NCBI GenBank assembly: GCA_963849115.1 | Contig: CAWKGK010000009.1 | Coordinates: forward strand, 806,001 to 870,000 | Origin: JACDAL01 sp963849115 | GTDB taxonomy: Bacteria; Actinomycetota; CADDZG01; WHSQ01 | Reading direction: 5' to 3' | DNA length: 64,000 nucleotides | Shown: positions 1-7,359 of the stretch, in pieces | Position numbering within the stretch: position 1 is the stretch's first letter | Layout of the letters: the number at the start of each line of letters is the position of its first letter | Notes under the pieces: generated by a model | What the model saw: only the letters and a program-made list of their open reading frames with translations | Told to the model about the DNA's origin: nothing | Database searches by the model: none | Translations under genes and position numbers: made by a program

Positions 1-536
1 CTGACGTCGGTGGTGGAGGCGTTCGAGAGGGTGAACTTGAAGGCCGCCGTGGCGCCGACGCCGTCGCCCTCACCTACGACCACGTCGTCGACGGACACAT
101 CCGGCAGCTGGTCATCGTTGGTGATGGTGCCGAGGCCGCCGCCCGGCTTGATGCTCGCTCCCACTGGGTTAGTCAGCTTCACGGTGAAGGTTTCGAGGTT
201 CTCCTTCTGGGTGTCCCCGTTTGCCCAGATGGAGAGGCGCTGGCGCTTGCCGCTGGCGAACGACACCGTGCCCTGTTCAGAGTTGTAGTCGCTGCCCGCC
301 GTGGCGCTGCCGTCCAGAGTCTCGTAGTCAACCTTCATGCCGTTGTTCCAAGCCCGATTGACCTGCAGCGTGAACAACATCTGCGTCTGGCCGGAGTCAC
401 CCTCGGTCACTGTGACGCTTGAGATCGAAATCGAGGGGCTGGGCTTTGCCGCGTGGGCGGGAAGCCCGGCGCTTGCCAGCAGAGCGGAGGCTGCGACCGC
501 CCCGGCGGTCAGCCGGTGTGAAAAGTGGCTGTTCAT
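1..536 (-). CDS. Secreted Calx-beta domain protein (3' end outside window)
   Basis: The reverse strand is open from an ATG at 536 to the window edge, about 178 codons without a stop. An AGGAGG ribosome binding site lies 5 bases upstream. The first 29 or so residues form a signal peptide ending in an AHA-like cleavage site. The mature part reads as a Calx-beta domain (about residues 33-132) with the hallmark TVTEGDSG start, an ATAGSDY-type core and a TITNDD end, followed by the start of a second copy (DVVVGEGDG). Calx-beta repeats are calcium-binding beta-sandwiches found in exported, often adhesive or surface proteins. It is divergent from rpsA. Its full length and other domains cannot be seen. 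Confidence 0.85.
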   Translation of the reverse strand, partial: MNSHFSHRLTAGAVAASALLASAGLPAHAAKPSPSISISSVTVTEGDSGQTQMLFTLQVNRAWNNGMKVDYETLDGSATAGSDYNSEQGTVSFASGKRQRLSIWANGDTQKENLETFTVKLTNPVGASIKPGGGLGTITNDDQLPDVSVDDVVVGEGDGVGATAAFKFTLSNASTTDV

Positions 537-699
537 CTCGTCCTCCTGTGAGGGGTTTGAGGGTGTTGTGCTCTATGCCGGTCCTTTCGGCGGGGGGGCG
601 GAAAAGGGCGATACGCAAAGGGAGAGATTTGGGGATTTCTAGGCAGGACGTCGTAGGCGGGAGAGCCCGGAAGCCTGCTCTTGGCAGAACTCAGGGAGG

Positions 700-729
700 C
701 GCAAGCGCTTGCGAGCTGCCATATATACT
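700..729 (+). promoter_or_regulatory. Probable rpsA promoter with a 14-bp palindrome at the -35 position
   Basis: A TATACT hexamer at 724-729 is a good -10 element and would start the transcript near 736, about 45 bases before rpsA. No convincing -35 lies 16-18 bases upstream. That place is taken by a perfect palindrome, CGCAAGCGCTTGCG (700-713), which resembles the AAnCGnTT core of LacI-family operators. Whether a regulator binds there is inference. Confidence 0.45.
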
Positions 730-735
730 GAGGCG

Positions 736-770
736 GCCCCCCACCTGGGGGCGAATTCACGTCAGGAGGA
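736..770 (+). promoter_or_regulatory. rpsA leader: GC hairpin and Shine-Dalgarno
   Basis: Bases 736-741 (GCCCCC) can pair with 747-752 (GGGGGC) around a 5-base loop, just before the AGGAGGA at 764-770. The Shine-Dalgarno sits 10 bases before the ATG at 781, which selects this start over an upstream in-frame GTG at 709. The hairpin is visible in the sequence; a role in S1 translational feedback is speculation. Confidence 0.4.
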
Positions 771-780
771 GACCCCCTAT

Positions 781-2514
781 ATGTCGGATTCGCAGGACGA
801 GGCTGCTCAAGCCTCGATTCCAGAGCCCGCAAGCCGGTCGGGCTCGGAGCAGACGCTGCCGGACGGCTCCGGTGGCGTGATCACCCGCACCGCACCATCG
901 GTCGCCGGCGAGAGCTATCACGGCGGCACCATCGTCGAAAACGACGTCGGCGACTCTCTGGAAGAGATGATGGCGGCCATCGAGGCTACGATCAAGCCCT
1001 TCGACGAGGGTGACATCGTCTCCGGTGAGATCGTCAAGATCGACAAAGACGAAGTCTTGCTCGACATCGGTTACAAGTCCGAGGGCGTCATCCCGCTGCG
1101 CGAGCTGTCTATTCGCAATGACATCGACCCGCACGACGTCGTTTCCCTGGGCGACTCCGTCGAAGCCTTGGTCACGCAGAAAGAGGACGCCGAGGGCCGC
1201 CTCATGCTCTCGAAGAAGAAGGCGCAGTACGAGCGCGCTTGGGGCCGCATCGAGGAGATCAAGAACGCAGACGGAACCGTCGAAGGACCCGTCATCGAAG
1301 TGGTCAAGGGTGGGCTCATACTCGATATCGGTCTGCGCGGTTTCCTGCCCGCATCTCTGGTCGAGATGCGACGAGTACGTGACCTCCACCCTTATGTGGG
1401 CCGTGCGCTCGAGTGCCGAATCATCGAACTCGACAAGAATCGCAACAACGTGGTGCTTTCTCGCCGCAAGTTCCTCGAGGAGTCCCAGGCCGAGCAGCGC
1501 CAGGGCTTCTTGACTTCGTTGACCAAAGGCGAGGTGAGGACTGGAACCGTGTCCTCGATTGTCAACTTCGGCGCATTCGTGGATCTCGGAGGCGTGGACG
1601 GCTTGGTACACGTCTCGGAGCTGTCGTGGAAGCACGTCGATCATCCTTCCGAGGTGGTCGAGGTCGGCAAGGATGTCCAAGTCGAGGTGCTTGACGTCGA
1701 CTTGGAGCGGGAGAGGGTCTCGCTGTCACTGAAGGCGACCCAGGAGGACCCGTGGCGGCAGTTCGCTCGCCAGCGTCAGATTGGTGAGATCATCGAGGGC
1801 CGTGTAACCAAGCTCGTCCCCTTCGGCGCATTTGTGGAGCTCGACGACGCTATTGAGGGCCTCGTGCACATCTCGGAGCTGGCCGAGCGCCACGTCGAGA
1901 AGGCAGAGGACGAGGTCCGGGTGCACGACCGCATCCCGGTCAAGATCATCGACATCGACCTCGACCGGCGCCGCATCAGCCTGTCGCGCAAGCAGGCGTT
2001 GAGGGCGGGGGCGGCCTCAGAGGGGGAATCGGCCGCCGAGATCGAGCTCGAGCCCGAGGCTGCAGAGATCGCGAGCGACGCTTCGGACACCGCTTCCGAG
2101 GACGCCACCTCCTTTGCCGAGGCGACGGAGGAGATGGGGGTGGCGGAGGACACTCCCGCGCCGGAGGTGGCCGATTCGGCCGAGCTCGCCGGACAGAGTG
2201 CGCCTCCCGAGGAGCGCGAAGAGGCCGAGGCGACTCGCCTGATGGCGCCGGACTCTCCGCCCGAGGGCCACGAGGGTGTGACCGCGTCGGAGAGCGACAA
2301 GCCCTCCACTGAGGTACGCATCTCCCAGGAGGAGCCCGAGGAGGGCGCGGTTCCGGGGACCGCGGTGGACGAGCTCGTCGCCGAGGAGGCATCCGAGGAG
2401 GCGGTCGAAAGGATCGACGACCCCTCCGCGGTGTCCGAGGGGGCGGGCGAGCCCGGCGGGGAGGAGTCGATCGAGTCGATCGTCGAAGACCTCAAGCGGC
2501 GCGGCGGCAAGTAG
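781..2514 (+). CDS. rpsA: 30S ribosomal protein S1
   Basis: The 577-residue protein carries four S1 RNA-binding domains at about residues 76-145, 163-229, 250-318 and 335-404, each with the GxVxxIxxFGAFV/DLGxxGLVHxSE type of pattern. This four-domain layout is usual for actinobacterial S1. It binds mRNA on the small ribosomal subunit and helps initiation. The N-terminal 60 residues are low-complexity, and the C-terminal 165 residues are an acidic tail rich in Glu, Ala and Ser, long for the family. coaE follows 16 bases later, the common actinobacterial order rpsA-coaE-uvrB. Confidence 0.96.
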   Translation: MSDSQDEAAQASIPEPASRSGSEQTLPDGSGGVITRTAPSVAGESYHGGTIVENDVGDSLEEMMAAIEATIKPFDEGDIVSGEIVKIDKDEVLLDIGYKSEGVIPLRELSIRNDIDPHDVVSLGDSVEALVTQKEDAEGRLMLSKKKAQYERAWGRIEEIKNADGTVEGPVIEVVKGGLILDIGLRGFLPASLVEMRRVRDLHPYVGRALECRIIELDKNRNNVVLSRRKFLEESQAEQRQGFLTSLTKGEVRTGTVSSIVNFGAFVDLGGVDGLVHVSELSWKHVDHPSEVVEVGKDVQVEVLDVDLERERVSLSLKATQEDPWRQFARQRQIGEIIEGRVTKLVPFGAFVELDDAIEGLVHISELAERHVEKAEDEVRVHDRIPVKIIDIDLDRRRISLSRKQALRAGAASEGESAAEIELEPEAAEIASDASDTASEDATSFAEATEEMGVAEDTPAPEVADSAELAGQSAPPEEREEAEATRLMAPDSPPEGHEGVTASESDKPSTEVRISQEEPEEGAVPGTAVDELVAEEASEEAVERIDDPSAVSEGAGEPGGEESIESIVEDLKRRGGK

Positions 2515-2530
2515 ACAGTGCCCGCGTGAC

Positions 2531-3133
2531 GTGCTGCTGGTAGGCGTCACTGGGGGAATAGGTTCCGGCAAGTCTGTATTCTCGGCGCTGCTGGCCGAGC
2601 GCGGGGCACAGGTCATCGATGCCGACGCATATGGGCGGGAGGCGCTACGGCCGGGGGAGCCCGCGTGGCACTCGGTCGTTGCGCAGTTCGGGCGGGAGGT
2701 CTTGATCCCCCAAAGCATGGAGATCGACCGCCAGGCTCTGGCCGACGTGGTCTTCCACGACCACGGCAAGCTCGCGGCTCTCAATGCCATCGTTCATCCA
2801 ATTCTGTTTTCGGCCATTGCCGACTCCGTCGAGCGGTTGTCCCAGACGGACGAGATCGTCGTGATCGACGCCGCCATTCTGGTAGAGACGGGCATGGACA
2901 AGAACCTCGACACGCTCATCGTCGTCCACACCGACGAGGGCCTGCGGCGGGAGAGACTCAAGAAGCGCGGCATGTCCTCAGCCGATATCGAGGCCCGCGT
3001 GAGCTCACAAACGAGCACCGTCGATCTCCTCGCCAAAGCCGACATCGTGGTTAGCAACAACGGATCGCTCGACGACCTCGTCCGCGAGGCGGACCGTGTG
3101 TGGGCCGAGCTAACGAGCCGCCTGTTTTCATGA
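2531..3133 (+). CDS. coaE: Dephospho-CoA kinase
   Basis: A GTG-started protein of 200 residues, the normal length for the family. It catalyses the last step of coenzyme A synthesis, ATP-dependent 3'-phosphorylation of dephospho-CoA, in the cytoplasm. The P-loop GGIGSGKS is at residues 8-15, followed by the DADAYGRE segment typical of CoaE and the lid region rich in Arg (RRERLKKRG). It lies 16 bases after rpsA, and its stop overlaps the next start (ATGA), so it is probably co-transcribed with both neighbours. Confidence 0.95.
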   Translation: MLLVGVTGGIGSGKSVFSALLAERGAQVIDADAYGREALRPGEPAWHSVVAQFGREVLIPQSMEIDRQALADVVFHDHGKLAALNAIVHPILFSAIADSVERLSQTDEIVVIDAAILVETGMDKNLDTLIVVHTDEGLRRERLKKRGMSSADIEARVSSQTSTVDLLAKADIVVSNNGSLDDLVREADRVWAELTSRLFS

Positions 3134-3888
3134 GTGGCATAGAGATCGTCTTCTTCGATGCGGGAGAGACGCTCCTCCATCCCCATCCTTCGTTTCCGGA
3201 GCTGTTCGCGCGCATCGCCCAGAGCCAGGGGCACGACGTCTCGGTCGAAGACGCGACTGAGGTCCAGCGCCGCCTTGCCCCACATCTGGTCGAACTCGCG
3301 GAGGACACCGGCGTAGAGAACCCATCATTTCAGGCCGAGGACTCGCTCCGTTTCTGGAGCTTTCTCTACCGAAGGTTATTGAAGGAGCTTGGAATCGAGG
3401 ACGAAAGGCTCGTCTCGGCGCTCTATAAGACCTTCTCCGACATCTCCTCCTATGCACTGTTTGACGATGTCCTGCCCGCGCTGCGCCGGCTCGAGGCCGA
3501 GGGTTACCGTCTCGGCTTGATCTCGAACTTCGAAGAATGGCTCGAGGAGATGCTGGTCGAGCTCGAGATAGGCCACCTCTTCGAGGTCCGGATTGTTTCG
3601 GGCGTCGAGGGCGTAGAGAAGCCGGACCCGCGCATCTACCAGCTGGCGCTGGATCGGGCCGGGGCGCAGGCACAGGCGGCGGTGCACGTGGGCGACTCTC
3701 CCGCGATGGATGTCGAGCCCGCGGCCGCTGCCGGGATCAAACCCGTCCTGCTGGACCGCCTCGGCCGCTACCGCGACCACCCTGGAACGGTGATCTCGGG
3801 CTTGGACGAGCTGGCCGGAGCGGTGTCGGCCCTGGCCCGAGAGCCACACGATCCAAGGACTCCTCCCGTCCGCGCCGAGGGTAGCTGA
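3130..3888 (+). CDS. HAD-superfamily hydrolase (HDHD3-like)
   Basis: 252 residues starting at the ATG that overlaps the coaE stop by four bases; an earlier in-frame start would overlap coaE further. Motif I is FFDAGETLL with nucleophile D10. The usual second Asp (DxD) is Gly here, as in some HDHD3-like and dehalogenase-type members. Motif II is LISNF, the lysine is in VEKPDPRIY, and motif IV is HVGDSPAMD. A helical cap lies between motifs I and II. The family hydrolyses phosphate esters or related bonds; the substrate cannot be read. Position in the rpsA-coaE-uvrB run suggests housekeeping expression. Confidence 0.85.
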   Translation: MSGIEIVFFDAGETLLHPHPSFPELFARIAQSQGHDVSVEDATEVQRRLAPHLVELAEDTGVENPSFQAEDSLRFWSFLYRRLLKELGIEDERLVSALYKTFSDISSYALFDDVLPALRRLEAEGYRLGLISNFEEWLEEMLVELEIGHLFEVRIVSGVEGVEKPDPRIYQLALDRAGAQAQAAVHVGDSPAMDVEPAAAAGIKPVLLDRLGRYRDHPGTVISGLDELAGAVSALAREPHDPRTPPVRAEGS

Positions 3889-3889
3889 T

Positions 3890-5290
3890 TTGTCGGAGAT
3901 CGTGTTCGCGTCGGCCACGCGCCAGGCGCAGCTCATCAAGCGAGGCGACGTCTCGCCCGTCGAGCTGGTCACCGAATATCTCGAGCGCATCGAGCGGCTC
4001 GACGGCGACATCAACTCATTCGTGACCGTGACCGCCGACAGCGCACTCGATGAGGCGCGGCGGATGCAGCGCTCGCTGGCTCAGGAGCACCTTCCGCCAT
4101 TCGTCGGTGTGCCAATCACGATCAAGGATCTGATCGAGGTCGAAGGTGTGCGTTTCACGGCTTCGGCCAAGCCCTTCGCCGACAAGGTGGGGCTGACGGA
4201 CGCGGCCTCGGTCAGGCGCATCAAGGAAGCCGGTTTCATCATCCTCGGCAAGTCGAACACGCCTGAGTTGGGGACGTTGTGCGTCACCGAGTCCGAGTTG
4301 AACGGCACCTGCCGCAACCCGTGGGATCCATCGTTGACATCCGGCGGCTCGAGCGGAGGAGCGGCCGCCGGGGTCGCCGCCGGCTTCGCCCCCATCGCTC
4401 ACGGCTCGGATGGAGGAGGCTCCATCCGGATCCCGGCGTCTTGCTGTGGGCTCTACGGGCTCAAGCCGTCGCGAGGGCGTGTCTCGAACGGGCCGGGCGG
4501 TTCCGACCTCGCCGGCCTCGGCGTGCAGGGACCCCTCGCTCGCACGGTGGAAGACGCGGCCGCCCTGCTCGACGTCATGGCCGGCTACGAGGTCGGGGAC
4601 CCTTACTGGGCCCCGCCTCCGGAGCGGCCCTTCCTGCGTGAGGTCGGCGCACCCCCCGGACGGCTGCGTATCGCAGTCACCACCCAGGCCCCAAACTTCG
4701 CACCGGTGGCGGAGGAGGTCGTGGCCGCAACGATGGAGGCGGCCGAGACGCTCGAAGGGCTCGGTCACATTGTCGAGGAGGCCGCGCCCGAGTGGGCGGA
4801 TCCAGAGATTACGCCCCTGTTCGTGACGCTGTGGCAGGCCCGCAGTGTGGACGGGTGCGAGCCGCGGGAGTTGGAGCTCATCAACCGCACCCTTATCGAG
4901 AGCGGTGCTCAGACCTCGAGTCTCGAGTATGTGCGCGCCCTGTCCCGGCTGCAAAGCAAGGCGCGCGGGATCGTGGCCTTCTGGCGTGACTACGACCTTC
5001 TCTTGACGCCGACCCTCGCCCTCGAGCCGGTGCCTGTGGGATGGGTGTTCGAATCCGGTCATCCCTGGGAGCAGTTCGCAAGGATGGGGCTGTTCATTCC
5101 ATTCACCCCCCTGATCAACCTCACCGGGCAGCCTGCCTGCAGCCTGCCCCTCCACTGGACCGAGAAAGGCATTCCGATCGGCGTTCAGCTGATCGGGAGG
5201 CCGGCGGGCGAGGCGATGCTGCTGCGGGTCTCGGCGCAGCTCGAGGAAGCGAGGCCGTGGGCGCATTGTCGTCCCCCCGGATTACGGTAG
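3890..5290 (+). CDS. Amidase signature family enzyme
   Basis: 466 residues from a TTG start directly after the HAD stop. This is a member of the amidase signature family of Ser-cisSer-Lys hydrolases. K79 lies in VPITIKDL, the glycine/serine loop GGSSGG is at 152-157, and the nucleophile S178 is in GGGSIRIPA. Length fits fatty-acid amide or aryl-acylamidases and GatA paralogues. With no gatB or gatC nearby it is more likely a free-standing amidase than the tRNA amidotransferase subunit. uvrB starts 7 bases after its stop. The substrate is unknown. Confidence 0.88.
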   Translation: MSEIVFASATRQAQLIKRGDVSPVELVTEYLERIERLDGDINSFVTVTADSALDEARRMQRSLAQEHLPPFVGVPITIKDLIEVEGVRFTASAKPFADKVGLTDAASVRRIKEAGFIILGKSNTPELGTLCVTESELNGTCRNPWDPSLTSGGSSGGAAAGVAAGFAPIAHGSDGGGSIRIPASCCGLYGLKPSRGRVSNGPGGSDLAGLGVQGPLARTVEDAAALLDVMAGYEVGDPYWAPPPERPFLREVGAPPGRLRIAVTTQAPNFAPVAEEVVAATMEAAETLEGLGHIVEEAAPEWADPEITPLFVTLWQARSVDGCEPRELELINRTLIESGAQTSSLEYVRALSRLQSKARGIVAFWRDYDLLLTPTLALEPVPVGWVFESGHPWEQFARMGLFIPFTPLINLTGQPACSLPLHWTEKGIPIGVQLIGRPAGEAMLLRVSAQLEEARPWAHCRPPGLR

Positions 5291-5297
5291 GGGAACC

Positions 5298-7301
5298 ATG
5301 CCCCCGTTCAAAGTAGAAGCCGACTTCTCGCCTTCGGGAGACCAGCCCGACGCGATTCGCGGCCTTGCAGAAAGCGTCCTGGCCGGCAACCGTTTCACGA
5401 CCTTGCTGGGGGCGACGGGGACTGGAAAAACCGCCACGCTGGCGTGGTCGCTCGAGCAGATCCAGAAACCCACCCTGGTGATCGCCCCGAACAAGTCGCT
5501 CGCCGCTCAGCTCTGCAACGAGTTCAAGCAGTTCTTTCCCGCCAATGCGGTCGAGTACTTCGTCTCCTACTACGACTATTACCAGCCAGAGGCCTATGTG
5601 CCATCGAGCGATACCTACATCGAAAAGGATTCGTCGGTCAACGAAGAGATCGAGCGGCTGCGGCACAGCGCAACCAGCGCGCTGCAGCAGCGCGACGACG
5701 TTCTCATCGTCGCAAGTGTGTCGTGCATATTCGGCCTGGGATCTCCTGAGGAATACCTCAAGCAGGTCGTAGACGTCGCCCGAGGTGGTACCGCGGATCG
5801 CGATTTCATCCTGTCAAAGCTCGTCGACATCCAGTACGAGCGAAACGACTTGAATTTCGTGCGCGGCAAGTTCCGCGTTCGCGGTGACACCATCGAGGTC
5901 TTCCCCGCTTATGAGGAAAAGGCGATTCGCATCGAGCTGTTCGGGGACGAAGTCGACCGCATCGTTTTACTCGACACCTTGACCGGCGAGATAACCGGCG
6001 AGCTCGATCATGTCACGATCTATCCTGGCTCCCATTACGTTGCGTCACGCGAGCGGATGTCCGCAGCCATCGAGGCAATCGAAAAGGAGCTCGCCGATCA
6101 ACTCGGCGTGCTGCAGCAACAGGGCAAGCTTCTGGAGGCCCAGCGGCTTCGCATGCGTACTGAATACGACCTCGAGATGCTCAGGGAGGTCGGCTTCTGC
6201 AACGGGATCGAGAACTACGCCCGCCACATCGAGGGCCGTCCCACGGGCAGCAGGCCCTCGACCTTGATCGACTACTTTCCCGACGACCTCCTGATAGTCG
6301 TCGACGAGTCGCATGTCGGCGTGCCGCAGCTCGGGGGGATGTATGAGGGAGATATGAGCCGCAAACGCACGCTCGTCGAGCACGGATTCAGGCTTCCCAG
6401 CGCGCTGGACAACAGGCCTCTGCGCTTTGACGAGTTTCTCGACCGGGTCGAGCAGGTCGTGATGATGTCCGCCACTCCGGGGCCCTTCGAACGGAAGCAC
6501 AGTGCCACCACCGTCGAGCAGATCGTACGGCCCACCGGGCTCATTGATCCCGAGGTCCTCATACGCCCCACCAAAGGCCAGATAGACGATCTCCTGGACG
6601 AGATAAAGAAGCGCACGAACGCTTCTCAGCGGGTGCTGGTAACGACTCTGACCAAGAAGATGGCCGAGAACCTCACCGACTATCTGCTGACCTCGGGAAT
6701 CAGAGTGCGGTATTTGCACTCGGACATCGGGGCCGTCGAGCGAATCGAGATCCTGCGCGACCTACGCCTCGGCGAGTTCGATGTGCTCGTCGGCATCAAC
6801 CTCCTGCGCGAAGGGCTCGACCTTCCCGAGGTCTCACTCGTGGCGATCCTCGATGCCGACAAGGAGGGCTATCTGCGATCGCAGACCTCGCTGATCCAGA
6901 CCATCGGCCGGGCCGCGAGGAATGTCGACGGTCAGGTCATCATGTATGCCGACGAGGTCACCGATTCCATGCGCCGGGCGATCTCCGAGACCCAGAGGCG
7001 GCGACAGATCCAGCTCGTGTACAACCAGGAGCACGGGATCGACCCGCAGTCAATCCGCAAGGCGGTGACCGACATTCTCATCGAGGGAATGGGTCGCAGA
7101 CGCACCGACGCGACCGTGCCGGTCGCATCGAAGAGCCGCCGCAGCGAGCCGTTCGGGGGCAGCCCCGACGAGCTGCAGAGGCTCCTGTTGCAGCTCTCAG
7201 AGGAGATGCACCAGGCCGCGGAGGACCTCCGGTTCGAGTATGCGGCCCGGCTGCGCGACGAGATCAAGGAGTTGCGCCGGGAGCTGCGCGAGGTCGGCTG
7301 A
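5298..7301 (+). CDS. uvrB: UvrABC excinuclease subunit B
   Basis: 667 residues, full length. UvrB is the DNA-loading helicase-like subunit of nucleotide excision repair, verifying damage found by UvrA and recruiting UvrC. Visible features are the Walker A GATGTGKT at 38-45, the beta-hairpin region rich in Tyr (YYDYYQPEAY) near residue 91, DESHV as motif II, and the C-terminal UVR helix pair (about 630-665) that contacts UvrC. An ATG start follows a GGGG-rich site. No LexA-type box was seen just upstream, which is reasonable since it sits inside a run of closely spaced genes. uvrA and uvrC are not in the window. Confidence 0.97.
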   Translation: MPPFKVEADFSPSGDQPDAIRGLAESVLAGNRFTTLLGATGTGKTATLAWSLEQIQKPTLVIAPNKSLAAQLCNEFKQFFPANAVEYFVSYYDYYQPEAYVPSSDTYIEKDSSVNEEIERLRHSATSALQQRDDVLIVASVSCIFGLGSPEEYLKQVVDVARGGTADRDFILSKLVDIQYERNDLNFVRGKFRVRGDTIEVFPAYEEKAIRIELFGDEVDRIVLLDTLTGEITGELDHVTIYPGSHYVASRERMSAAIEAIEKELADQLGVLQQQGKLLEAQRLRMRTEYDLEMLREVGFCNGIENYARHIEGRPTGSRPSTLIDYFPDDLLIVVDESHVGVPQLGGMYEGDMSRKRTLVEHGFRLPSALDNRPLRFDEFLDRVEQVVMMSATPGPFERKHSATTVEQIVRPTGLIDPEVLIRPTKGQIDDLLDEIKKRTNASQRVLVTTLTKKMAENLTDYLLTSGIRVRYLHSDIGAVERIEILRDLRLGEFDVLVGINLLREGLDLPEVSLVAILDADKEGYLRSQTSLIQTIGRAARNVDGQVIMYADEVTDSMRRAISETQRRRQIQLVYNQEHGIDPQSIRKAVTDILIEGMGRRRTDATVPVASKSRRSEPFGGSPDELQRLLLQLSEEMHQAAEDLRFEYAARLRDEIKELRRELREVG

Positions 7302-7359
7302 GGTAGGTAGGGGCTGGTAGGGTCACCCAGCCAGACTGGACGACGAAAAGGGGGCATTC

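Noticed and set aside
757..1680. Long open frame on the minus strand inside rpsA (about 300 codons)
   Set aside because: Antisense shadow of a high-GC gene; no start context and no family pattern.
5100..5298. SOS box upstream of uvrB
   Set aside because: No TCGAAC-N4-GTTCGA-like sequence seen; uvrB follows the amidase gene closely.
7312..7332. GGCTGG/CCAGCC hairpin after uvrB
   Set aside because: Six-base stem with a 9-base loop and no T-run; not convincing as a terminator.
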